Assembly (NCBI GenBank): GCA_017429945.1
Contig: JAFRNY010000040.1
Location: 1-61,157, forward strand
From: Bacteroidaceae bacterium
GTDB taxonomy: Bacteria; Bacteroidota; Bacteroidia; Bacteroidales; Bacteroidaceae
DNA: 61,157 bases
Direction: 5' to 3'
In this document: positions 24,230 through 31,597 of the stretch, piece by piece
Layout: each line of letters begins with the position of its first letter
Position numbering within the stretch: the stretch's first letter is position 1
Program-made: the position numbers and the translations under genes
The notes under the pieces: model-generated
The model's database searches: none
What the model was told of the DNA's origin: nothing
The model's input: only the letters and a program-made list of their open reading frames with translations

Positions 24230-24390
24230 AAGGAGTTAAAGAAGTTAGGGAGTTAAAGGAGTTAAAGACGATACTCTTGCAAAGTGGGCTTTTTCAAATG
24301 GAAAACAGTCCTTGATGCTATCGTCTTTAACTCCTTTAACTTCTTTAATTTCTTTAACTCCTTTAACTTCTTTAACTCCCTAACTTCTTA
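24230..24390. repeat. Large inverted repeat of GGAGTTAAA/GAAGTTAAA units
   Basis: The left arm (24230-24273) has AGTTAAAG units and ends in GGAGTTAAAGACGATA; the right arm (24319-24390) begins with its exact inverse TATCGTCTTTAACTCC and continues with TTTAACTYC units. The loop is about 45 bp. It fills the convergent gap between gmd and the CapD-like gene and may act as a bidirectional transcription stop. Confidence 0.85.
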
Positions 24391-24393
24391 TCC

Positions 24394-26313
24394 TCAGTTC
24401 TTCTCGTCCAGGGCCGTGTACACTGAGTTCTGGCTCTTGTACTCGGGAACGATCTGCTTCATGAGGCGCACGGTCTGCATGTTGTCGAACTGCTCGCTGA
24501 CGCATGCCAGTTCGTCGAGTTGGCGGACTATGTCGGCATAGTCGTATTGTTGCACCTGTGCGATCTTTATCTTCGAGTTGAAGGTGGGCTTGGTGCGCTC
24601 CTTGTCGTTGAGCACTTCTTCGTAGAGTTTCTCGCCGTCGCGCAGGCCTGTGTACTTTATCTCGACGTTCTTTGCGCCGGAAAGGAGAATCATGCGGCGT
24701 GCGAGATCGGCAATGCGCACGGGCTTACCCATGTCGAAGACAAAGATCTCGCCTCCGTTACCCATCGTGCCGGCCTCGAGTACGAGCTTGCAGGCTTCGG
24801 GTATGAGCATGAAGAAGCGTATGATGTCGGGGTGCGTCACGGTGACTGGGCCTCCATGGCGTATCTGCTCGCGGAAGAGCGGAATTACCGAGCCGTTGGA
24901 GCCGAGGACGTTGCCGAAGCGAGTGGTGACGAACTGCGTATGTCCCACCACCGTCCCGGCCTTTATGGCGCTGTCGAGGGCCTGCACGTAGATCTCGCAG
25001 ATGCGCTTAGAGCAGCCCATGACGTTTGTGGGGTTGACGGCTTTGTCGGTAGAAATCATCACGAACTTCTTCACGCCGTACTTTACGGCCAAGTCGGCCA
25101 GTATGCGTGTGCCGCCGATATTGTTCTTCACGGCCTCGGTGGGGTTGTCCTCCATCATGGGCACGTGCTTGTAGGCAGCGGCATGAAAGACGTACTCGGG
25201 CTTGTACTGTGCAAAGAGTCGCTCCATGCTCTGGCGGTGGCATACGCTGGTGACTACAGCCTCGCAGCTGATGCCAGCGAAATCGCGCGCCATCATGAGG
25301 CGTATGTCGTGCTGCGGCGTCTCAGCCTGGTCGATGAGCACGAGCTGCGAGGGCTCCCACTGCGCTATCTGGCGCACCAGCTCCGAGCCTATGCTACCTG
25401 CCGAGCCAGTGATCATGATGCGACGTCCGCGCAAGAGGTGCTCAACGGCTTCGAGGTCCACCTCTATCTCGTCGCGTGGCAGCAGGTCCTCGATATCTAC
25501 ATTGTGGAGGTGTGCGGCGCTGATGTCGCTCTTGCCGTCCCACTCCTGCTCCTGCTGTATGGTGAGGATTTTTATGCCGGCATCTATGAGGCGCTCTGTC
25601 ATGCCCGAGTTAGCCATCAGGCGCTGCGATTTGAGCGGCGATACGAGCAGCACGTCGGCCTGCTGCGACTTCATTATGTCGATGATGCTGTCGTCGTTTC
25701 TGTACACGGGCACGCCCTGCAGCGTATGCCCCGGCATGTCCTTGGAATCGCTCAGGAAGCCGCGCAGGCGGAATCGCTGCGGCTGTTCCACGCGTATGCT
25801 CTTGGCCAGGGCCTGCCCGCCGCTCTTCGTGCCGTAGATAAACACCCGGCTCAGCGCCCGCTCCTCATTCAGCGTATCGAAGAGATACTTTATCAGCAGG
25901 CGGGCGGCAAACATTATACCCGTGGCCAGCAGCCAGGCGAAGAGCAGCGTGTGCCACTTGATGACCTGTAGCCAATGGTCGGTGTGAAGGAACAGGCGCA
26001 CGAACTCCACCGAGGCTATGCCTATGAAGTTGGCTATGGCCACACGATAGAGGTCGGAGAACGAGGAGTAGCGCATCACGCCCGAATAAGTGCGCATGAT
26101 GCGGAAGCCTATGAGATAGGGGATCAGATATACGAACAGCGTGCCCATGAGCGGCCAGAAGTGCATTGCCGTGTAGGTGGCGCCCATGTCGAGAATATAG
26201 ACTATCAGATTGGCGGCCACCACGGCAAAGCAGTCGAAGGCGAGCACCATCCAGTATGGCGTTGCGCTCTTCGAGAAATACCAGCGAGCTATTGGTTTCA
26301 AGAAATTCAGCAT
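24394..26313 (-). CDS. CapD/WbpM-like UDP-sugar 4,6-dehydratase (membrane-anchored)
   Basis: A 639-aa inner-membrane enzyme for nucleotide-sugar modification in capsule or O-antigen synthesis. The first about 130 residues hold four membrane segments, followed by a CoA-binding-like Rossmann region (RVFIYGTKSGGQAL) and a second Rossmann domain (MITGSAGSIGSELVRQI) with the active-site stretch ISTDKAVNPTNVMGCSK. Proteins of this architecture make UDP-4-keto-6-deoxy-GlcNAc-type intermediates. ATG 26313 was chosen; the more upstream start at 26322 is a TTG. A -7 element lies at 26343-26350. It is convergent with gmd. Confidence 0.93.
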   Translation of the reverse strand: MLNFLKPIARWYFSKSATPYWMVLAFDCFAVVAANLIVYILDMGATYTAMHFWPLMGTLFVYLIPYLIGFRIMRTYSGVMRYSSFSDLYRVAIANFIGIASVEFVRLFLHTDHWLQVIKWHTLLFAWLLATGIMFAARLLIKYLFDTLNEERALSRVFIYGTKSGGQALAKSIRVEQPQRFRLRGFLSDSKDMPGHTLQGVPVYRNDDSIIDIMKSQQADVLLVSPLKSQRLMANSGMTERLIDAGIKILTIQQEQEWDGKSDISAAHLHNVDIEDLLPRDEIEVDLEAVEHLLRGRRIMITGSAGSIGSELVRQIAQWEPSQLVLIDQAETPQHDIRLMMARDFAGISCEAVVTSVCHRQSMERLFAQYKPEYVFHAAAYKHVPMMEDNPTEAVKNNIGGTRILADLAVKYGVKKFVMISTDKAVNPTNVMGCSKRICEIYVQALDSAIKAGTVVGHTQFVTTRFGNVLGSNGSVIPLFREQIRHGGPVTVTHPDIIRFFMLIPEACKLVLEAGTMGNGGEIFVFDMGKPVRIADLARRMILLSGAKNVEIKYTGLRDGEKLYEEVLNDKERTKPTFNSKIKIAQVQQYDYADIVRQLDELACVSEQFDNMQTVRLMKQIVPEYKSQNSVYTALDEKN

Positions 26314-26342
26314 AAAGGACAAAGCTTATAAGATATGCGCGG

Positions 26343-26350
26343 CAAATATA
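26343..26350 (-). promoter_or_regulatory. -7 promoter element of the CapD-like gene
   Basis: TATATTTG on the minus strand, about 30 bp upstream of the ATG. Confidence 0.65.
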
Positions 26351-26477
26351 CATATTATTTCTTACAAAAGCCCCTTGCCGGGAACTAATTCTTCGTCTTA
26401 ACACACATTTCCGCCGATTTAGGACCTTCTTGCAAAAAGATTTTGCCAAATCGTGCCGTGCTTTCGGATGATTTATG

Positions 26478-26485
26478 TACTTTTG
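26478..26485 (+). promoter_or_regulatory. -7 promoter element of the kinase/aldolase gene group
   Basis: TACTTTTG, about 45 bp before ATG 26531. It lies downstream of an in-frame ATG at 26453, which excludes that start. Confidence 0.65.
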
Positions 26486-26530
26486 CCGACGTTAACGAGC
26501 AAAAAACGCCAAGACCAACGCAAAAGAAAA

Positions 26531-27748
26531 ATGACGCAGCATAAGAAAGTGTTCGTATCAGGATGCTACGACCTGCTCCACTCCGGCCACGTAGAATTCT
26601 TCCGCCAGGCAGCGGAGTACGGCGACCTGTATGTAGGCATCGGTTCCGACAAGACGTACCTTGGCTACAAGCACCGCCCCACGGTCTATCCCGAGCAGGA
26701 GCGCCTGTTCATGGTGCGCAGCATCCGATATGTCAAAGAGGCCTACATCAATGCCGGCAGCGGAGTGATGGACTTCGTGCCCACGCTCGACATCGTGAAG
26801 CCCGACGTCTTCGTCGTCAACGAGGACGGCTCGAGCCCGGAGAAGGCGCGCGTCTGCCGCGAGCGCGGCATAGAGTACGTGGTGCTCAAGCGCACGCCCA
26901 AGGAAGGCCTCACGGCACGCTCGAGCACAGCCCTCAAGGCGGCCACCTGCCAGCTGCCCACACGCCTCGACCTGGCGGGCACGTGGATCGACCAGCCCTA
27001 CGTCTCGTGCCACGGCGCAGGCTGGGCCCTGACCATCTCGCTCGAGCCCACGTTCGAAATCCGCGAGCGCTGCGGCCTGAGCACTTCCACACGCAACATC
27101 ATCAAGAGCATATGGCCGATGAAGCTGCCCGAGATGAACCCCGAGACGCTGGCACGCCTCGTGTTCTGCTTCGAAAACAACCCCGAGCGCGAGGACGGCT
27201 TCGTCAGCGGCGCACAGGATGCCATAGGCATATGCGTGCCGGGGCTGTGCCGACATTTCTACAACGGACATTTCTGGCCCGAACGCATCCAGACGTGCAC
27301 CGACGAGCCTACGCTGGCCTGGCTGGAGAGCCACCTGTGCATGATTCCCCTGCAGCCGCGCCGGCAGGGCTGCTCCGTAGTCGAGGGCAAGGACATCACG
27401 CCCGGGAAAGTGCGCGCGCTCACCAGCGCTGCCGACGCCTGCTGGGATGCCATCATGAGCCACGACCTTGATGCCTTCGGCGCTGCCTACCGCGCGTCGT
27501 TCGATGCCCAGGTGGCGATGTTTCCCGGTATGGTGTGCCCCGCGATTATGAAGGCCGACGGCACGAAGGCGACGGACACGTCCACCGTCACCGAGGCCAT
27601 AGCACGCTGGTCGGCACTGCCCGACGTGCGTGCGTGGAAGATGCCGGGGGCGGGCGGCGGAGGATATCTCGCCCTCGTGGTCGACGACGCCGAGGCGTTC
27701 TGCCTGGCACATGCTGAGGCCATAGCCCTGAGTATTCGCAGAAAATAA
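26531..27748 (+). CDS. Cytidylyltransferase-like / GHMP kinase-like fusion protein
   Basis: A 405-aa cytoplasmic protein with two recognisable parts. Residues 1 to about 135 are a nucleotidyltransferase fold (VFVSGCYDLLHSGHVEFF with the HxGH motif, GIGSDKTYL, and LTARSST as the counterpart of the family's ISST motif). Residues about 140-405 resemble a GHMP sugar kinase: LPTRLDLAGTWIDQP near its start and MPGAGGGGYLALVV as the late glycine-rich motif. No canonical PxxxGLGSSAA phosphate loop is evident; the equivalent region FVSGAQDAIGICVPG may fill that role. Together the parts suggest phosphorylation and nucleotide activation of a sugar. A RhaD-like aldolase follows 28 bp downstream, probably in the same mRNA. 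Substrate unknown. Confidence 0.75.
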   Translation: MTQHKKVFVSGCYDLLHSGHVEFFRQAAEYGDLYVGIGSDKTYLGYKHRPTVYPEQERLFMVRSIRYVKEAYINAGSGVMDFVPTLDIVKPDVFVVNEDGSSPEKARVCRERGIEYVVLKRTPKEGLTARSSTALKAATCQLPTRLDLAGTWIDQPYVSCHGAGWALTISLEPTFEIRERCGLSTSTRNIIKSIWPMKLPEMNPETLARLVFCFENNPEREDGFVSGAQDAIGICVPGLCRHFYNGHFWPERIQTCTDEPTLAWLESHLCMIPLQPRRQGCSVVEGKDITPGKVRALTSAADACWDAIMSHDLDAFGAAYRASFDAQVAMFPGMVCPAIMKADGTKATDTSTVTEAIARWSALPDVRAWKMPGAGGGGYLALVVDDAEAFCLAHAEAIALSIRRK

Positions 27749-27775
27749 TCATTCACTAAATAAATCATAACAGCA

Positions 27776-28588
27776 ATGGAAAGTATTCTCGAAACGAGAG
27801 CCGACCTGAAGAAAGTAGTCGACGACGTTGCAGAAGTGGCCGGCTACCTCTGGCAAAAAGGCTGGGCCGAGCGCAACGGCGGCAACATCACAGTGAACAT
27901 CACCGAGCACGTCGACGATGCCCTGCGCGCCCTGCCCCCCATCTCGCCCGTCTATCAGATAGGCACCACCCTACCCCACCTGCGCGGCTGCTATTTCTAC
28001 TGCAAAGGCACGCAGATGCGCATGCGCGACCTCGCACGATGGCCTATGGACAACGGCTCCGTCATTCGCATACTCGACGACTGCGCCTCCTACGTCATCA
28101 TCGCCGACAAGGCCGTGAAGCCCACCTCCGAGCTGCCCTCGCACCTGGCCGTGCACGACTATCTGCTGGCCAAAGGCTCGCCCTACCGCGCCAGCCTCCA
28201 CACCCACCCCATCGAGCTCGTGGCCATGACCCACAACCGCCGCTTCATGGAGAAGGACGTGGCCACGCGCATGCTATGGTCGATGATACCCGAGACGAAG
28301 GCCTTCTGCCCCCGCGGACTCGGCATGGTGCCCTACATGCTCCCATCGAGCGTCGAGCTGGCCGACGCCACCATACGCGCTATCGACGACGACTACGACG
28401 TAGTCATGTGGGAGAAGCACGGCGTCTTTGCCGTCGACACCGACATCATGAGCGCCTTTGACCAGGTTGACGTCCTCAACAAAGCTGCCCTCATCTACAT
28501 CGCAGCCAAGAACATGGGCTTCGAGCCCGACGGCATGACCGACGCCCAGATGCGCGAGCTCTCCGACGTCTTCGGGCTGCCGAAGTAA
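27776..28588 (+). CDS. rhaD: Rhamnulose-1-phosphate aldolase-like (class II aldolase)
   Basis: A 270-aa class II aldolase of the RhaD type: WAERNGGNITVNI for phosphate binding, SELPSHLAVHDYLL, the zinc-binding HTHPIELVAMTH, and a later VMWEKHGVFAVD supplying another histidine. RhaD splits L-rhamnulose-1-phosphate into dihydroxyacetone phosphate and L-lactaldehyde. No rhamnose isomerase, kinase or transporter is present here; instead the gene follows a cytidylyltransferase-kinase fusion, so the true substrate could be another ketose phosphate. Length matches RhaD. Confidence 0.85.
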   Translation: MESILETRADLKKVVDDVAEVAGYLWQKGWAERNGGNITVNITEHVDDALRALPPISPVYQIGTTLPHLRGCYFYCKGTQMRMRDLARWPMDNGSVIRILDDCASYVIIADKAVKPTSELPSHLAVHDYLLAKGSPYRASLHTHPIELVAMTHNRRFMEKDVATRMLWSMIPETKAFCPRGLGMVPYMLPSSVELADATIRAIDDDYDVVMWEKHGVFAVDTDIMSAFDQVDVLNKAALIYIAAKNMGFEPDGMTDAQMRELSDVFGLPK

Positions 28589-28640
28589 AAGACCCACCCC
28601 CGCCCCCTCCCGTAAGGGAGGGGAGAGCGGGCAGCAGCAA
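28589..28640. repeat. GC-rich palindromic repeat after rhaD-like gene
   Basis: GACCCACCCCCGCCCCCTCC followed by CGTAAGGGAGGGGAG repeats the hairpin family seen at 100-190 and 845-963. The rest of the gap (28641-28825) has a C-rich stretch and TTCAACCTTCAACATTCAAC, another simple repeat; no gene seen. Confidence 0.75.
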
Positions 28641-28825
28641 GTGAGTGAAAAATCATCTCCCACACACAGTCCCGGGTTCAGTGGCCGTCGGCACGTCCGC
28701 CGGCGCCCATCCCTCACCCCCTCCCCCCTGCCCTGCCTAGAAATTTCCGCTCGGCTCTGCCCGCTGACCTCTTCAAAGAACTTTCAACCTTCAACATTCA
28801 ACTACGGCCGCAGGCCGTGAATAAC

Positions 28826-29869
28826 ATGCCCCATTTCGAAAGCGACTACAACAACGGTGCACACGCCGCAGTGCTGCGCCACCTCATAGACACCAACGAC
28901 GAGCGCACCCAGAGCTACGGTGACGACCGCTTCAGCTGCCACGCCCGGGAGCTCATCCGAGAGGCAGCCGCCGCCCCCGAGGCCGACATCTACTTCCTCG
29001 CCGGCGGCACACAAACCAACGCCACCATCCTCGACTGCATGCTCCAGCCCTTCGAGGGCGTGCTCTGCTGCGACACCGCACACATCAACGTACACGAGTC
29101 AGGAGCCGTAGAGGCCACCGGGCATAAGGTGATAGCCATTCCCTGCATCGAGGGAAAGCTCATGGCCGACGACCTGCGCCGCTGGCTACAGGCCTATCAT
29201 GCCGACGAGACGGCCGAGCACATGGTGCGCCCCGGAGCCGTCTATATCACCTTCCCCACAGAGCTCGGCACGCTCTACAGCCTCTACGAGCTGCAAGCCC
29301 TGCGCGCCGTATGCGACCACTACGCCCTGCGGCTCTACATCGACGGCGCACGCCTCGCCTACGGCCTCGCCGCCAGCCCCGACGTCACACTGCCCACGCT
29401 GGCACAGCTCGCCGACGCCTTCTACATCGGCGGCACCAAGTGCGGAGCACTCTGTGGCGAAGCCGTAGTCTTTCCCCGCGGCGACGCACCCAGCCATATG
29501 CTCAGCCGCATCAAGCGCCACGGAGCGCTCCTGGCAAAGAGCCGCGTCGTAGGCGTGCAGTTCGAGGCATTGTTCACCGACGCGCTCTACTTCAATATCG
29601 GCACCCAGGCCGTGCGCCAGGCCCAGCGCCTGCGCCAGATCCTCGTCAGCGACAAAGGATACCCCACGTTCATCGACTCGCCCACAAACCAGCAGTTCTT
29701 CATCGTCCCCAACGCCGACCTCGACGCCCTGCACCGCACCGCCGGCTTCGAGAACTGGTGCCCCGTCGACGACGACCATACCGCCGTACGCTTCGTCACC
29801 AGCTGGGCCACGACGGACGACGAAGTGGACGAGCTTGCGCATGCAGTACGCAGTATAAGAGCCATATAA
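28826..29869 (+). CDS. Low-specificity threonine aldolase-like PLP enzyme
   Basis: A 347-aa fold-type I PLP enzyme of the threonine aldolase / beta-eliminating lyase family: FESDYNNGAHAAVLRHL, AGGTQTNATIL, the aspartate-containing LYIDGARLAYGL and the PLP lysine in FYIGGTKCGAL. It would cleave L-threonine or related beta-hydroxy amino acids to glycine and an aldehyde. A GTG at 28817 is in frame, but ATG 28826 fits the family N-terminus better. It lies 14 bp upstream of a creatininase-family gene, likely one transcription unit. Confidence 0.9.
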   Translation: MPHFESDYNNGAHAAVLRHLIDTNDERTQSYGDDRFSCHARELIREAAAAPEADIYFLAGGTQTNATILDCMLQPFEGVLCCDTAHINVHESGAVEATGHKVIAIPCIEGKLMADDLRRWLQAYHADETAEHMVRPGAVYITFPTELGTLYSLYELQALRAVCDHYALRLYIDGARLAYGLAASPDVTLPTLAQLADAFYIGGTKCGALCGEAVVFPRGDAPSHMLSRIKRHGALLAKSRVVGVQFEALFTDALYFNIGTQAVRQAQRLRQILVSDKGYPTFIDSPTNQQFFIVPNADLDALHRTAGFENWCPVDDDHTAVRFVTSWATTDDEVDELAHAVRSIRAI

Positions 29870-29883
29870 CTACAAATATTATT

Positions 29884-30660
29884 ATGAACCGCGAAATCGA
29901 CCTCTGCATCAGCACCTACGGTGTGACACGCCAACTGGACTATGACATGGCGCTCCTGCCTTGGGGCGCTACCGAGCCTCACAACCTTCATCTGCCATAC
30001 CTCACCGACTGCATACTATCACACGAAGTAGCCATCGATGCCGCCCAACGAGCACTCGACCACTATGGAGTGCGGGCTATGGTGCTGCCGCCCGTGGCTA
30101 TGGGCGCCCAAAACCCTGGTCAACGCGACCTTAAGTTCTGCATACACTATAGCGCAACCACGCAGGGCGCCATACTCACCGACATCGTGGCATCGCTATA
30201 CCATCAGGGGCTGCGAAAGCTGCTCATAGTCAATGGTCACGGCGGCAACAGTTTCAAAGGTATCATACGCGACCTGGCAGTCTCATACCCCGACTTCATC
30301 ATCCTCTCGAGCGAATGGTTCGCAGTGCTGCCGGCCAAGGACTGGTTCGACGAACCCGGCGATCATGCTGATGAAGTAGAGACCTCCGTAATGATGCACT
30401 ACCGCCCCGAGTTAGTGCGTATTGAGGAGGCAGGCCCTGGGCGAGCCCGGCCATTTGTCCTGAAGAGCCTTAGCGAGAAGATGGCTTGGCTGCCTCGCCA
30501 CTGGACCAAGGTCACCGACGACACAGGCATTGGCAACCCTCACCTAGCAACCGCCGAAAAAGGTCGGCGTTTCGCCGAAGCCGTGGCAGAGAAATACGCA
30601 TATCTGCTTAACGAACTCGCTGAGGTGAAGAGCGTTGATGATATGTATGAAAAGGATTAG
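29884..30660 (+). CDS. Creatininase family protein
   Basis: A 258-aa creatininase/creatinine amidohydrolase-family protein. The metal-ligand motifs are PWGATEPHNLHLPYLTD, NGHGGNSF and GDHADEVETSVMM. Members hydrolyse small cyclic amides or formamides; in Bacteroidota the substrate is generally unknown. ATG 29884 starts the conserved region 14 bp after the threonine aldolase-like gene; an open frame continues upstream only as a shadow of that gene. A terminator hairpin follows at 30706. Confidence 0.9.
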   Translation: MNREIDLCISTYGVTRQLDYDMALLPWGATEPHNLHLPYLTDCILSHEVAIDAAQRALDHYGVRAMVLPPVAMGAQNPGQRDLKFCIHYSATTQGAILTDIVASLYHQGLRKLLIVNGHGGNSFKGIIRDLAVSYPDFIILSSEWFAVLPAKDWFDEPGDHADEVETSVMMHYRPELVRIEEAGPGRARPFVLKSLSEKMAWLPRHWTKVTDDTGIGNPHLATAEKGRRFAEAVAEKYAYLLNELAEVKSVDDMYEKD

Positions 30661-30705
30661 GAGCTTATTACCTGAAGCATCAGCCAAAGTGCAACAAATA
30701 CGAAA

Positions 30706-30735
30706 AAGCCCGCCAACAAATATGCTGACGGGCTT
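30706..30735. terminator. Bidirectional terminator hairpin
   Basis: AAGCCCGCCA pairs with TGACGGGCTT (one mismatch) around a 10-base loop, between convergent genes. On the minus strand it is followed by a T-run, so it fits best as the aquaporin terminator. Confidence 0.8.
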
Positions 30736-30776
30736 GTTTGTAACTGCTATGTAAACGTTAGCAGAAGCCTGGAAAA

Positions 30777-31457
30777 TTATTTCTCGCACTTCTCGCAGTC
30801 GCAGCCGATGCAAGCCCAGATGCCTGCTGCGCAGATGGCACCTACGAAGGGACCTACGATGAAAATCCAGAGGTTCGTGAGAGCCGTGCCGCCCTGGAAC
30901 ACAGCGGGAGCGATGGAGCGGGCTGGGTTGACGCTGGTGCCGGTGTAACGGATGCATACGAGGTGCACGAGCACGAGCGAGAGGCCGATGGCGAGTCCTG
31001 CGAAGTTGCCTGCGCCCTTCTTAGCATCAGTGGTGCCGAGCACTACGAGCACGAACACGCAGGTGAAGATGATCTCTGCAAGCAGACCGCCTACGACGCT
31101 GACGCCGTCTTGAAGGTCGTTGGCACCCGTGCCTTCGAGGCCGCTATTGGAGGTGAGCAGCCACAGCAGGGCCGAGCCGATGAAAGCACCGATGACCTGG
31201 AAGACCATGTACATGGCGCAATCCTTGGCCGAGATACGCTTCGAGAGGAAGCAGCCGAGCGTGATGGCCGGGTTGATGTGGCAGCCGCTTACGCCGCCGA
31301 TGGTGTAGGCCATAGCTACGACGGCCAGGCCGAATGCGATGGCAGTGCCGATGACGGTCTCGGGGTCGCCGTTGTTACAACCAAGGCTCACGGCTACGCC
31401 GCAACCCATGAGTACGAGCACCATAGTGCCCACCATTTCTGCAAGATACTTTTTCAT
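30777..31457 (-). CDS. aqpZ: Aquaporin (MIP family, AqpZ-like)
   Basis: A 226-aa channel with six membrane segments and the two pore motifs GCHINPAITLG and GTSVNPARSIAPA. The arginine after the second NPA and the histidine-bearing VLVHLVCIRYTGTS segment favour a water channel over a glycerol facilitator. The C-terminus is unusual in being cysteine-rich (CIGCDCEKCEK; four Cys in the last eleven residues), which could bind metal or be redox-sensitive. It stands alone, with a hairpin terminator 40 bp downstream. Confidence 0.92.
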   Translation of the reverse strand: MKKYLAEMVGTMVLVLMGCGVAVSLGCNNGDPETVIGTAIAFGLAVVAMAYTIGGVSGCHINPAITLGCFLSKRISAKDCAMYMVFQVIGAFIGSALLWLLTSNSGLEGTGANDLQDGVSVVGGLLAEIIFTCVFVLVVLGTTDAKKGAGNFAGLAIGLSLVLVHLVCIRYTGTSVNPARSIAPAVFQGGTALTNLWIFIVGPFVGAICAAGIWACIGCDCEKCEK

Positions 31458-31597
31458 ACAGTTTACTTTTAGAGGTTAATAAATAACGGTTAAAAACACA
31501 TTTTCGGCGTAAAATTAACATCTTTTCGGATTGTCGCCAAACTTTTTGTCGTTTTTCTTTCGTTCTAGCCTATAAAAAGTAACCGAGAAGGGAGTGT

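Noticed and set aside
24520-25971. 483-codon plus-strand open frame opposite the CapD-like gene
   Set aside because: Shadow of a well-recognised dehydratase on the other strand; no domain.
30661-30776. Small gene between the creatininase and aquaporin genes
   Set aside because: Only a terminator hairpin is supported; no coding signal.
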